DNA of 64,000 nucleotides from Chitinophaga eiseniae. Lineage in GTDB: Bacteria; Bacteroidota; Bacteroidia; Chitinophagales; Chitinophagaceae. The notes under the pieces are model-generated. The model was not told where the DNA came from. It saw only the letters and a list, made by a program, of their open reading frames with translations, and did no database searches. Positions 53,752 to 62,102 of the stretch are shown piece after piece. The translations under genes and the position numbers were made by a program. Every line of letters begins with the position of its first letter. The stretch's first letter is position 1. The stretch spans positions 930,001-994,000 of the forward strand of contig NZ_FUWZ01000001.1 of the NCBI RefSeq assembly GCF_900167135.1, written 5' to 3'.

Positions 53752-55851
53752 TTAATATTTAAATACGCTGCGGGTGGTTTGATGCAGCCCGTCGCTCACC
53801 TGTACGAAATACATGCCTCCCGGCATGGCGGTGAGATTAAAATTAGCTTCGAGGGTGGTCTGATCGGCCGCCAGCACGGTGGCTGCTACCTGGTGACCTT
53901 TGGCGTCGAGCACGATCAGCCGGTACGATTTATTTTTTTTGTCGGTCAGCCTCACTTTGAAGAGCCCCGTGGTGGGGTTGGGATATACATTGACCGGCAC
54001 TTCTTTGTCCAGCGTGGCCATCATGCTACCAGCCTGCAGGGCAAACAATTCCCATTCTGCCAACTGCGTACCCGTGTCACCGTTATTGGAGGTGATGTTC
54101 AGCCGGTAATAGCGGTAGGCGGTGGTATTGGTGCAGGTATAGTTCTTGGTAAGCCCGCGGCTGGCAAAGGTTTCGTTGGAACGGCTGTCGATGCTGGTCC
54201 AGGTGATGGTGTCGTTGGAGCCTTGCAACGTCCAGTTTTTCGGATCGCGGCCCGGTACGTCGTTGCCGGAGGTCAGCGTGTATTTGGTGACCGCGGCGGG
54301 GGTAGTGGATTTGTATTGTACCCATAAGGCGGTCCTGCCGCTGCGGAAATATTTGGTGGCGGTGTTGTTGTCTATCAGGCTGGGAATGTCTTCAGCAGGT
54401 TTGGTGGTGTTGGGATACTGGCCGGTGATAACACCGCCGTTATCGGTGATATCCACCAGTTGGTTCACGGGAGGGGTGGAGTTGGCGTTGTGTCCTACCA
54501 TGGAAGGGGTGAGTATCCTGGCTGTCACCGCGGCGGTGGATACCTGGTCGGCGCCGGCGTCCAGAGGGAGGGTGCGGGATTGGCCGTCCATATCAAATTT
54601 CACATCGGTGTAGCCGGAGGTGGCGGCGCCGATAGCCGGGCTGCCGGATTGCAGGTGGAACGTGCCGGTGGTATCGCGGGCCACCTGTGGATTGGCGGTA
54701 ACGTATCCGCCACCGGGGATAGCGCCGGCACTGGTGTTATAGATGATGTTGCCTTTCCAGGTGGGGTTGGTATACGGACCGGCGATCTGTGCGGCGGTGC
54801 TGCCACCCTGGATAATGTTGTAAGCTACGTTGGTGTAGGTGGCGCCCAGACCGTTGCTGCGGCCTGACTGGGTGATGTTGCTGGTATTGTTGACGAGGGT
54901 GTTGAAAGCGATCAGCACGCGGTCGGGGCGGTCGTGGCAGGTAAGGGGAGAGCCGTCGGCCACCTCACCGTCGCCGTTGCCGATGTTGATGGCGGGGTTA
55001 CAGCTTTCAAAGTGGTTGCTGTAAATGAAATGGTCGTCGCCGAAGATGCGGATGCCGGGAGTGTTGATAAAGTAGTTGCCGTACACTTTGCACTTGTTGC
55101 CGTGGCGGAGGGTGAACTGTGCGGGGCAGTCGCGGATGGTATTGTACCGCAGCGTTACTGCCGATGCTTTCACGGAGATCATTTCATTTTCGCCGGCGCA
55201 TTGTTCAAAGAGGTTGTATTCCACGGTGCTGTTGCTGGAAGACATGCTATAGCCGCTCAGCCCAAACTGGAGTGTTTCGATGCCGTTGCCGGACTGGGGC
55301 TGCTGGTCGAGGAAGTAGTTGTGGTGTATCCACAGGCTTTCCGCGATCTGGCTGCCGCTGCCACGGATGGCGAGGAAACGGCCCAACGCATTTTTATGCT
55401 GGAAGGTATTATAATCTATTTCATGGTGACTGCCGGCGATGGTCAGGTTTTCACCGTTGCCCGGCGTTTCGAAGATGTTACGGGTAAAACGGCAAAAAGA
55501 AGTGCCGCTGCCTGTTTTGGCCTTGTTGGCGCTGTGGGTGAATTTAAACCCCTGCACTACGATATACCTGGCCGGACTTGAGATGTTAAACCCGCCGGTA
55601 CCGGTAATAATGGCGCCAGCTACCGATTGCGCTTTGATGGTGATCGGCTGCGCCGCCGTGCCTTGTTTGGTGATGGAGATATCGGTTGAAGCGGTGTAGG
55701 TGCCGTTGGCCAGGATGATCACATCACCGGGGCTGGCGTTGTTGATGGCAGATTGCAGTGCCGACAGGGATGTTACCGTCGTTTGTGCGGTCGTTGTTTG
55801 CATAACTGCCAGGCAGCATAATAAGAGCAGGGAGCGTAATTTTTTTCTCAT
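53752..55851 (-). CDS. PL6-family polysaccharide lyase with discoidin-like and T9SS tail domains
   Basis: A 699-residue secreted enzyme: signal peptide (ends ~MQTTTAQ), a parallel beta-helix of PL6 / chondroitinase-B type (~25-430), a F5/8-type (discoidin-like) carbohydrate-binding domain (~465-605, NTATKYFRSGRTALWVQYKST) and a C-terminal type IX secretion sorting domain (VNVYPNPTTGLFKVRLTDKK ... MYFVQVSDG). The catalytic pair of PL6 is Lys228 in GENEMISVKAS and Arg249 in FTLRHGNK. Family members cleave alginate or dermatan sulfate by beta-elimination. The gene is alone and convergent with the epimerase; a LacI-type palindrome lies 87 bp upstream of its start. Confidence 0.88.
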   Translation of the reverse strand: MRKKLRSLLLLCCLAVMQTTTAQTTVTSLSALQSAINNASPGDVIILANGTYTASTDISITKQGTAAQPITIKAQSVAGAIITGTGGFNISSPARYIVVQGFKFTHSANKAKTGSGTSFCRFTRNIFETPGNGENLTIAGSHHEIDYNTFQHKNALGRFLAIRGSGSQIAESLWIHHNYFLDQQPQSGNGIETLQFGLSGYSMSSSNSTVEYNLFEQCAGENEMISVKASAVTLRYNTIRDCPAQFTLRHGNKCKVYGNYFINTPGIRIFGDDHFIYSNHFESCNPAINIGNGDGEVADGSPLTCHDRPDRVLIAFNTLVNNTSNITQSGRSNGLGATYTNVAYNIIQGGSTAAQIAGPYTNPTWKGNIIYNTSAGAIPGGGYVTANPQVARDTTGTFHLQSGSPAIGAATSGYTDVKFDMDGQSRTLPLDAGADQVSTAAVTARILTPSMVGHNANSTPPVNQLVDITDNGGVITGQYPNTTKPAEDIPSLIDNNTATKYFRSGRTALWVQYKSTTPAAVTKYTLTSGNDVPGRDPKNWTLQGSNDTITWTSIDSRSNETFASRGLTKNYTCTNTTAYRYYRLNITSNNGDTGTQLAEWELFALQAGSMMATLDKEVPVNVYPNPTTGLFKVRLTDKKNKSYRLIVLDAKGHQVAATVLAADQTTLEANFNLTAMPGGMYFVQVSDGLHQTTRSVFKY

Positions 55852-55937
55852 GTGGAATGTTTAAAGGGTGGTAAGGTATATCTGGGCGGGACAAATCCGG
55901 GCTTCAGGTCTTTCAGGATAACTAACGGTCTTCATTT

Positions 55938-55953
55938 ATGCAATCGTTTGCAT
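55938..55953. promoter_or_regulatory. LacI-family-type operator
   Basis: ATGCAATCGTTTGCAT is a near-perfect palindrome (14 of 16) with the central CG of LacI/GalR/PurR operators. It lies 87 bp upstream of the PL6 lyase start and 95 bp before rpiA, between the divergent genes. No LacI regulator is present in the window. Confidence 0.45.
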
Positions 55954-56047
55954 TTGCAAGAAAAGAAAAAATATTCGTATTAAAAAAACTGTTTTTTAAG
56001 TACTTACTGCTGAAGCATTTAGTTATTTTTAGGAGAAGTATTATTGC

Positions 56048-56743
56048 ATGGAAACGATTGACTATAAACTGGAAGCAGCCAGAAAAGCGTTGACTTACGT
56101 CCGCGAAGGGCATACGGTGGGACTGGGAGCAGGCAGCACGATCGCGCACCTGGTGCGGGAACTGGCGGCGGCGCCGGGCCTGCGGGAAAGCATCTCCGTC
56201 GTAACGGCCTCCTTTAACACCCGGCTGCTGTTGCAGGAACATGGGTTTATGATCCGGGAAACGGCTACCGTGGCGCAGCTGGACCTTCATTTCGACGGGT
56301 GCGATCAGTTTGACCGTAGTCTTACCGCGCTGAAAAGCGGCGGCGGCGTACATACATTGGAAAAACTGCTGGCCGCCATGGCGCAGCGGTTTATCCTGGC
56401 AGGCGACGGCCCCAAATATGTGGAAAAACTACTGCCTACCGTGCCGGTGGTGATAGAGCTGATCCCGGATGCATTGTCTTTCGTGCAACAGGCGTTGCGC
56501 CGGTTGTATCCCGATGCACGCCCGCAGCTAAGGCTTAGCAACAAAAAAGACGGCGCTGTGATCACAGAACGGGGCAATCTGCTGATGGACATCTTTTTTA
56601 CTGCATTTCCCCCGGTTGCAGAAATTAATCCACAGTTAAAGGCCATCCCCGGTGTTCTGGAGACATCCCTGTTTTACAGGATGGCCCATGAAGCCATTAT
56701 AGCAGGGAAAAACGGGGTAACGGTGGTATTTCCTGAAAGATAG
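56048..56743 (+). CDS. rpiA: Ribose-5-phosphate isomerase A
   Basis: A 231-residue RpiA, which interconverts ribose 5-phosphate and ribulose 5-phosphate. The phosphate/substrate loop GLGAGST corresponds to GxGTGST, and HFDGCDQFDRSLTALKSGGG keeps the two catalytic Asp and the Lys of the family motif (E. coli DGADE...K), with the last residue of DGADE changed to Gln. The conserved Glu is in HTLEKLLA. Sequence is more diverged than usual for RpiA but complete. Its stop codon overlaps the probable operator before the TetR gene. Confidence 0.9.
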   Translation: METIDYKLEAARKALTYVREGHTVGLGAGSTIAHLVRELAAAPGLRESISVVTASFNTRLLLQEHGFMIRETATVAQLDLHFDGCDQFDRSLTALKSGGGVHTLEKLLAAMAQRFILAGDGPKYVEKLLPTVPVVIELIPDALSFVQQALRRLYPDARPQLRLSNKKDGAVITERGNLLMDIFFTAFPPVAEINPQLKAIPGVLETSLFYRMAHEAIIAGKNGVTVVFPER

Positions 56744-56755
56744 ATCAGTCTGTCT
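56738..56755. promoter_or_regulatory. TetR operator, copy 1
   Basis: AGATAGATCAGTCTGTCT matches the palindrome AGACAGATTGGTCTGTCT at 60587 in 15 of 18 positions. It lies directly before the -7 box of the TetR gene, so the regulator likely represses its own transcription. Confidence 0.65.
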
Positions 56756-56763
56756 TATCTTTG
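56756..56763 (+). promoter_or_regulatory. Bacteroidota -7 box of the TetR gene
   Basis: TATCTTTG, an exact TAnnTTTG match, starts one base after the operator and is 5 bp before the ATG at 56768. The leader of the TetR mRNA would be very short or absent. Confidence 0.5.
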
Positions 56764-56767
56764 CGGT

Positions 56768-57310
56768 ATGAAGCAGAAAAGCAGTGATCCCCGGCAGCGG
56801 TTGCTGGATACGGCTACCGATTTATTTTACAGGCAAGGTTACCACGCTACCGGCATCAACCAGGTATTGCAGGATGCGGGTGTGGCCAGGGCCAGCCTGT
56901 ACCTGCATTTTGCCTCCAAAGAGGCGCTGCTGGAAGCTTTCCTGGAGTACCGGCACAACTACTGGTTTGACGCGCTGAAAAGCTTTACGGAAAAACCTTC
57001 CAAACCCAAGGATAAAATCCTCGCCGCCTTTGACTTCCTGCTGGACATCAACGAAAAGGAAAGCTACCGTGGGTGCGCTTTTTTAAATATCCTCTCAGAA
57101 ATCACCGCACAGGATGGAGAAGCCCTTCGCATTATCCGCGATCATAAGAAAGACCTGCGCGCTTATTTTTCTGCTATTCTCAATAAAGAAAAACAACTGG
57201 TACAGGACCATATCTACCTGCTTTTTGAATCAGCTATGGTGGAAAGCCAGTTGTATGCCAACCAGTGGCCGGTACAGGAAGCCAGAAAAATGGTGGCTGA
57301 ACTGCTTTAG
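56768..57310 (+). CDS. TetR-family transcriptional repressor
   Basis: A 180-residue TetR protein. The N-terminal helix-turn-helix reads RQRLLDTATDLFYRQGYHATGINQVLQDAGVARASLYLHFASKEALLEAFLEY; the C-terminal ligand domain has the Cys-containing YRGCAFLNILSEI segment common in the Bacteroidota YcdC/TetR_C group. The same operator occurs before its own gene and before the DUF1348 gene at 60631, which is strong evidence for its target. The stop overlaps the end of the convergent hypothetical gene by 4 bp. Confidence 0.92.
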   Translation: MKQKSSDPRQRLLDTATDLFYRQGYHATGINQVLQDAGVARASLYLHFASKEALLEAFLEYRHNYWFDALKSFTEKPSKPKDKILAAFDFLLDINEKESYRGCAFLNILSEITAQDGEALRIIRDHKKDLRAYFSAILNKEKQLVQDHIYLLFESAMVESQLYANQWPVQEARKMVAELL

Positions 57311-58224
57311 TTAGCCGCCGCCTGCTTAAGTTTTTGTTCTACCAGCAACGCATGTAATACTTCTGTGGAAAGGCCATGTAACGTAAGCCGGAACGCGGCG
57401 CCATAAGTTGGCAGCGGAATCATGGGGTGTTTGTTGTTCAACGCTACCAGCCGTTCCGGGCAATTCATGATCGTAGCGGCATATAGCCCGATCACCTCAT
57501 CCAGCTGCAATGAATTGGAGGCCCTCCAGAAATCACTGTCTGTCAGAAAGAACTGGTACACCGGTGTGAATATCTCGATGGCAGTCGCCAGATCGATGCA
57601 GTTGCTCCATTTGTTACGGAATGGCTCAAAGGGTAGCGGACCAGCGGTGATGGCGCTAAAATCAGGGTCCGCCACTTTGGTGATGGTCTTTCCCTGCGCT
57701 TTCAGTGCATTGTTCAGGTTGATGATAAAGTTGTAGAGATTGAGATCGTGCTGTAGAAAAAGATCATCCTTTACGGCGTTGACAGACACCGGCTTCAACG
57801 GATGCATGGGAATATCCCCGATATCTTTCACATTGTCTTTAATAAACCGCAGCACTTCCGAACCCAGGTAGAAATGGCGCAGGATCAGGAAGTTGGCTTC
57901 GGGCGTAATGCAGTATTTCATGCCCCTGTACAGCCAGCGGTGCAGCCGCTGTGGTGCGTTGATGACATTGGGGGCGATGGCTTTAAATACCTGCAGGAGA
58001 ATAATGCCCAGCCGGGCAAATACTTTTACGAAAGGGTACAGGAACTGTTTGGTCCTGCGGCTGGAATCATACAGGAACGCCGCTTTGGCGTCCGGATTGA
58101 ACGGGATGCTGCTGTCAAGAAACAGGGCATGCCAGTGGCTGGGGTTTCTTGGGTTGTTCTCCAGCTGTTCAAAATAAGCACTGTCTTTCATACACAAGTA
58201 CAAATACGGGTCAGTAATTTCCAA
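57307..58224 (-). CDS. Hypothetical partner of the ketosynthase fusion
   Basis: A 305-residue mostly helical protein I do not recognise. It has several His- and Trp-containing stretches (NNPRNPSHWHALFLD, RHFYLGSEVLRFIKD, FLQHDLNLYNFIINLNNALKAQGK) and a semi-hydrophobic segment near 70-85 (PFVKVFARLGIILLQVF). Its start overlaps the end of the ketosynthase gene by 14 bp, so the two are translationally coupled. A role in the same pathway, for example as an unrecognised oxidase or helper, is inferred from the overlap only. Confidence 0.65.
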   Translation of the reverse strand: MEITDPYLYLCMKDSAYFEQLENNPRNPSHWHALFLDSSIPFNPDAKAAFLYDSSRRTKQFLYPFVKVFARLGIILLQVFKAIAPNVINAPQRLHRWLYRGMKYCITPEANFLILRHFYLGSEVLRFIKDNVKDIGDIPMHPLKPVSVNAVKDDLFLQHDLNLYNFIINLNNALKAQGKTITKVADPDFSAITAGPLPFEPFRNKWSNCIDLATAIEIFTPVYQFFLTDSDFWRASNSLQLDEVIGLYAATIMNCPERLVALNNKHPMIPLPTYGAAFRLTLHGLSTEVLHALLVEQKLKQAAAN

Positions 58225-60097
58225 TTTGCTCCAGTTGCAGCCGGTATAAACGGCCTGCCACTTTCGCGGTTTTTACGATTCTCTCCGCAAGGCTGGTCGT
58301 CAGCAAACCTGACTGGATCGCGTTTTCAAACCGTTCGAAATGGTTTTCGTTGGAATCGCTGGTTTCATGGTAAGTGAAAAATGATACCTGGTCATCGCGC
58401 AGCTGCAGCTGTTGCTGAATGGCGCGTCCCCAGTTGCCCGCCACACGGTTGCCAAGCCCCTCAATAATGAACATGCCGCCCAGCAGGTCAAACGGGTCCG
58501 GCTGGCTGGCTCTTTGAAACATGTAGGCGCTCAATGCTTCGCTGCCGATGTTTTTTTCTCCCCGTTGCAATTCTTCAAGGCTACCGCCACATTGAATATA
58601 GTTCTTTTCCAGTATCTGGTAGTCCCGGTGTTCGTCGCGGGAATGGGAGATAAAGGAAGAACGGATATCAAAATGTTCGATGCTCACGTTGGACGCGGCG
58701 CGGGCGATCCACTGGGAGCCGTCTATCACTTGCTGACGAAGGTTAAACAACAGGACTTTGTATTCTTCCAGTGTCAGCGTACCGGAAAATATCTTTTTAA
58801 CAATGGGTACCTGCCGCAGGGAACTTTCAAAGTCTATCCACACGGTCGTCAACTGGCGTATCAGCCATTCGAGTACCGGGTTTTCCAGCTGTATACGGAT
58901 TTCCGGTGCTTTGATGTCTGTCAGTAAGGAAGACGGGTCAAAGGTCTGGGAGGCTGTTGGCGGTACTACCGTGAGCATCATAAAGCCTGTGATAAAACGA
59001 CCGCTTTCCGGTACCATGCACAGTATTTTATCGCCTGCTTTCAGCGGTTTGCTGCGCAGGAGTTCTTCCAGCAAAACGAAGATGGAAGCGGTACCTACGT
59101 TGCCAACGGTGTACAGGTTACTGAACCATTTTTCTTCCGGGATGGCAACACCACCTTTGGCCAGCAGTTGTATGATCTTTTCCTTAAAATGGTGAGAAGA
59201 GTAGTGGCATACCAGCCAGTCAAACCCCGCGGCGTCAAACTTCCCTTCATCTACCAGCTCAAAAAAGCGTTGTACGCCCAGTTTTACCATGTTGTCTACC
59301 AGCCGCAGGTCCTGCTTCAGGTTGAGCGCTCCGTCCTTGTCTGCCGCGGAGAAGCTGTCGTAGTCCATCCATGAGGGCGGCGGTGTACCAGCATCTCCTT
59401 TGTTTCTCCCTGCGTACATGCATACTTCGTACAGGTGCGCATAGGACCGCAGGTCTATCCATTCTATCTGTAAGCTGATATGTTGCGCTGCAGGCCTGTT
59501 TTGCATTAACAATGCACCGGCGCCGTCAGACAGCATCCAGCGGAGAAAATCTGTTTCCAGTTCCAGTCCATGCCCGTCCTGGATACGTTGCTGCTGTTCG
59601 AACCGTTTGGCTTTAAACAGCCTGCTGGCCAGTTCTCCGGCACAGGCTACCGCCGTATGGGAGGCGCCCGTCTGAATATTCGTATAGGCGTTTTTGATAG
59701 CCATCAATCCGGCTGCGCACACGCTCTGGTGACTGGCAATTTCGCAGGCAGGGTTGCCCAGGTCGGCATGTACCATGCTGGCGAAACCTGGCACGGGCAA
59801 GTCCGATTGCGTTGTGGCGGCTGATATGAGTTGTATATCTGTTTTGCTGGCGCCGTTCCGGCTCAGGCAATCTTCAATGGCCCTGGCAGCCATGCCGCTA
59901 ACGGTATGGGTTGTACGCTGTTGTTTGTCCAGTGCGTAATACCTTGATTGGATACCGTTCTGTGACAGCATCTTCGTCTTGCTGCGGGAAGGTTTCCCAT
60001 CAATCATTCCAAGGTATTCTTCTATTTCATCATTGTGAACAGGCGCGCCCGGGAGATATTTGCCGGCTGCCGTAATATAGACGTTCTCTAATTGCAT
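58211..60097 (-). CDS. Ketosynthase III fused to a heme-oxygenase-like diiron domain
   Basis: A 628-residue two-domain protein. Residues ~1-385 are a KAS III-type thiolase fold like the StlD/DarB group: active Cys127 in SHQSVCAAGLMAIK, His298 in CHYSSHHFK and Asn333 in VGNVGTAS. These enzymes condense acyl chains into resorcinol or cyclohexanedione products. Residues ~400-628 look like a heme-oxygenase-like diiron oxidase: His490 (SRDEHRDYQ), Glu546 (FIIEGLGN) and His577/Asp581/His586 in a HxxxDxxxxH motif. Such domains decarboxylate or N-oxidise small molecules. The ATG at 60097 follows a 5-codon TTG-led extension. No other biosynthetic genes are nearby. Confidence 0.82.
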   Translation of the reverse strand: MQLENVYITAAGKYLPGAPVHNDEIEEYLGMIDGKPSRSKTKMLSQNGIQSRYYALDKQQRTTHTVSGMAARAIEDCLSRNGASKTDIQLISAATTQSDLPVPGFASMVHADLGNPACEIASHQSVCAAGLMAIKNAYTNIQTGASHTAVACAGELASRLFKAKRFEQQQRIQDGHGLELETDFLRWMLSDGAGALLMQNRPAAQHISLQIEWIDLRSYAHLYEVCMYAGRNKGDAGTPPPSWMDYDSFSAADKDGALNLKQDLRLVDNMVKLGVQRFFELVDEGKFDAAGFDWLVCHYSSHHFKEKIIQLLAKGGVAIPEEKWFSNLYTVGNVGTASIFVLLEELLRSKPLKAGDKILCMVPESGRFITGFMMLTVVPPTASQTFDPSSLLTDIKAPEIRIQLENPVLEWLIRQLTTVWIDFESSLRQVPIVKKIFSGTLTLEEYKVLLFNLRQQVIDGSQWIARAASNVSIEHFDIRSSFISHSRDEHRDYQILEKNYIQCGGSLEELQRGEKNIGSEALSAYMFQRASQPDPFDLLGGMFIIEGLGNRVAGNWGRAIQQQLQLRDDQVSFFTYHETSDSNENHFERFENAIQSGLLTTSLAERIVKTAKVAGRLYRLQLEQIGNY

Positions 60098-60586
60098 ATT
60101 GGTGCTTATCAACGGTGGATGAAAATGTGTGACTTGTTTTATGAGAAGTTAAGTTAGCCGATTTTTCAATCATAGCAAGCTGATGAGGAGATAAAGAGAT
60201 GTTAAAAGTGATCCCATTCCCGCTCATGTTGCTTCCTGTTTCTCCGGCCTGGGTCCAGGGGCTGCGAAATCAAAGGGTACACCATTTGTCTTGCAGAATA
60301 ATAAGCCTGCTTGAAAATTCTTTCTGATAGTTTATAGTTAAATTTTTCTAATGATTTCTGTTTAGATCGCTTGCCGGTTTTTCTTTCTAAAATTTTTTTT
60401 GGCGGACGCGCTTTTAAATTTTCTTGTGAGATTTTTGAATCGTTTCGATCATCAAACACCAATCATCAAACAATAATCATCCACCAACGATCAATCGATC
60501 CCCTGTCTCCAAAGTTCTCTGTCTCCAAAGTCCTCCTCAAAAAATTTCTTGCTCAAATAACAATAATTCCTATCTTTACCATAAAT
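60098..60586. other. Long intergenic region before the DUF1348 gene
   Basis: About 490 bp between the ketosynthase gene and the TetR operator. The right half is rich in A/T and holds two short tandem arrays (60449-60534). Near 60549-60578 it holds a probable promoter for the DUF1348 gene (TTG then TATCTTTA). An 86-codon minus-strand frame at 60202-60462 is low-complexity and basic, and I do not call it. Confidence 0.5.
60449..60534. repeat. Two adjacent short tandem arrays
   Basis: Three degenerate copies of a 14-bp unit (TCATCAAACACCAA, TCATCAAACAATAA, TCATCCACCAACGA) occupy 60449-60490. After 12 bp come two copies of a 16-bp unit (CTGTCTCCAAAGTTCT and CTGTCTCCAAAGTCCT) at 60503-60534. They lie just upstream of the DUF1348 promoter and may be slippage products or regulator contacts. 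Confidence 0.6.
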
Positions 60587-60604
60587 AGACAGATTGGTCT
60601 GTCT
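60587..60604. promoter_or_regulatory. TetR operator, copy 2
   Basis: AGACAGATTGGTCTGTCT has perfect 7-bp arms around TTGG. It lies downstream of the probable -7 box (TATCTTTA, 60571-60578) and 26 bp before the ATG of the DUF1348 gene, in a position for repression by blocking transcription. Confidence 0.75.
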
Positions 60605-60630
60605 GTATTTTTAATCAAAAAAAATAAAAC

Positions 60631-61074
60631 ATGGAACAGAAACCTCCCTTCCCTCCCTTCACATTGGAAACTGCGCTGCAGAAGGTCCAAATGGCAGAAG
60701 ATGCGTGGAACAGCCGCAATCCTGAAAAAGTATCAAAAGCCTATACGGTGGGCACTGAATGGCGCAACCGGGACCAGTTCATCAACGGCCGTGAGGAAGT
60801 GGTGGCCTTTTTGACTAAAAAGTGGGAAAAAGAACTGGATTACCGCCTGAAAAAGGAACTGTGGACTTTCAACGACAATAAAATAGCCGTGAGGTTTGAA
60901 TATGAGTGGCATGATAAAGCAGGCAACTGGTTTCGCTCCTATGGCAATGAATTATGGGAGTTTGATGCGCAGGGCCTGATGCAGCGCCGGTTTGCGTCTA
61001 TCAATGACGTGCCTGTCCGCAGTGAGGAAAGGAAATTCAGAGACGAAACGGACCCTTTGGTACTGGCTTGTTAG
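60631..61074 (+). CDS. DUF1348 / NTF2-like protein
   Basis: A 147-residue protein of the DUF1348 family (PF07080) with an NTF2/SnoaL-like cone fold: [55 protein letters not shown] and the C-terminal [22 protein letters not shown]. Function of this family is unknown; the fold often binds small hydrophobic ligands. The TetR operator right before it makes it the main candidate target of the TetR protein at 56768. The MBL-fold gene follows after about 65 bp. Confidence 0.9.
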   Translation: MEQKPPFPPFTLETALQKVQMAEDAWNSRNPEKVSKAYTVGTEWRNRDQFINGREEVVAFLTKKWEKELDYRLKKELWTFNDNKIAVRFEYEWHDKAGNWFRSYGNELWEFDAQGLMQRRFASINDVPVRSEERKFRDETDPLVLAC

Positions 61075-61141
61075 TTAGTAGCAAGCTCAGGCTTTATTGC
61101 AGGAACGGGAATTGTGGTAAGAACCTCCAAAAGTGCATACT

Positions 61142-62089
61142 ATGGAAAACATTACCAACATGGAAGAGATGGCAGACAGGGCATGGTTTCAGGTAGCGCC
61201 GGGCGTGTGGGGCATCCGTGATCTTTTTGTGAATATGTACCTCGTCCGGAACGAGCGTACCCGCTCATGGGTACTGGTGGACGCAGGACTCCGTACGTCG
61301 GCCCTAAAAATCAAAGCGGCAGCACGGCAACTGTTTGCCCCGCACTTTGTGCCTTCTGCGATTGTACTGACGCATGGCCATTTTGACCATGTGGGCGCAC
61401 TGCCATCGTTGCTGCGGGAATGGGAAGTGCCGGTATATGCACATTACCTGGAAGCTCCTTATCTGACGGGCCGGTCGGCCTATCCGCCACCGGACCCCTG
61501 CGCCGGCGGCGGACTCATGACGATGATGTCATGGACTTTCCCCAAAGACCCTATAGATCTGAATGGGCACCTGCTGCTGCTGCCGGAAGATAAAACCATC
61601 CCCGGACTGGATGGCTGGCGTTATATCGAAACACCCGGTCACACTCCCGGACATATCAGCCTTTTCCGCGAGGAAGACAAACTACTGCTCGCGGGAGATG
61701 CTTTTGTCACTACCCGCGCGGAAGCATTGAGCAGCACTATTACACAAGCAAAGCACGTCTCTGGTCCACCGAAATATTTTACGCCCGACTGGATATCTGC
61801 AGAAACCAGCGTAAAAAAGCTGGCGGAACTGCAACCGGAAGCAGTAGCCACCGGCCATGGACGCCCGCTCTACGGCGCAGGGATGCAGCATCGCCTGCAA
61901 TGGCTGGCCGAACATTTTAAAACCCTGGCCAAACCCCGCTGCGGACGTTATGTGGAGGAGGCAGCAGTAGCAGGTGTTAACGGTGTTGAATATGTACCCG
62001 CCGCCCGCATTCCCAAATGGCTGGTACTGGCTGGCGTGCTAACGCTGGTCGCCACCGGCGCGCTGTTGTACAACCGCCGCAAGTCATAA
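61142..62089 (+). CDS. MBL-fold metallohydrolase with C-terminal membrane anchor
   Basis: A 315-residue metallo-beta-lactamase-fold protein. The HxHxDH motif is in LTHGHFDHVG, further ligands are His in TPGHTPGHISLF, Asp in LLAGDAFVTT and His in ATGHGRPLYG. The C-terminus ends in one hydrophobic helix (WLVLAGVLTLVATGALLY) followed by RRKS, an apparent membrane anchor unusual for this fold. Substrate unknown. The ATG at 61142 is used instead of an in-frame GTG at 61133. It may share the TetR-controlled transcript with DUF1348, and LigD starts 13 bp after its stop. Confidence 0.88.
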   Translation: MENITNMEEMADRAWFQVAPGVWGIRDLFVNMYLVRNERTRSWVLVDAGLRTSALKIKAAARQLFAPHFVPSAIVLTHGHFDHVGALPSLLREWEVPVYAHYLEAPYLTGRSAYPPPDPCAGGGLMTMMSWTFPKDPIDLNGHLLLLPEDKTIPGLDGWRYIETPGHTPGHISLFREEDKLLLAGDAFVTTRAEALSSTITQAKHVSGPPKYFTPDWISAETSVKKLAELQPEAVATGHGRPLYGAGMQHRLQWLAEHFKTLAKPRCGRYVEEAAVAGVNGVEYVPAARIPKWLVLAGVLTLVATGALLYNRRKS

Positions 62090-62102
62090 AAACCCGTTGC
62101 TT

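Noticed and set aside
60202..60462. An 86-codon minus-strand frame in the long intergenic region
   Set aside because: Composition is low-complexity and strongly basic, no family pattern is visible, and it overlaps the tandem repeat region.
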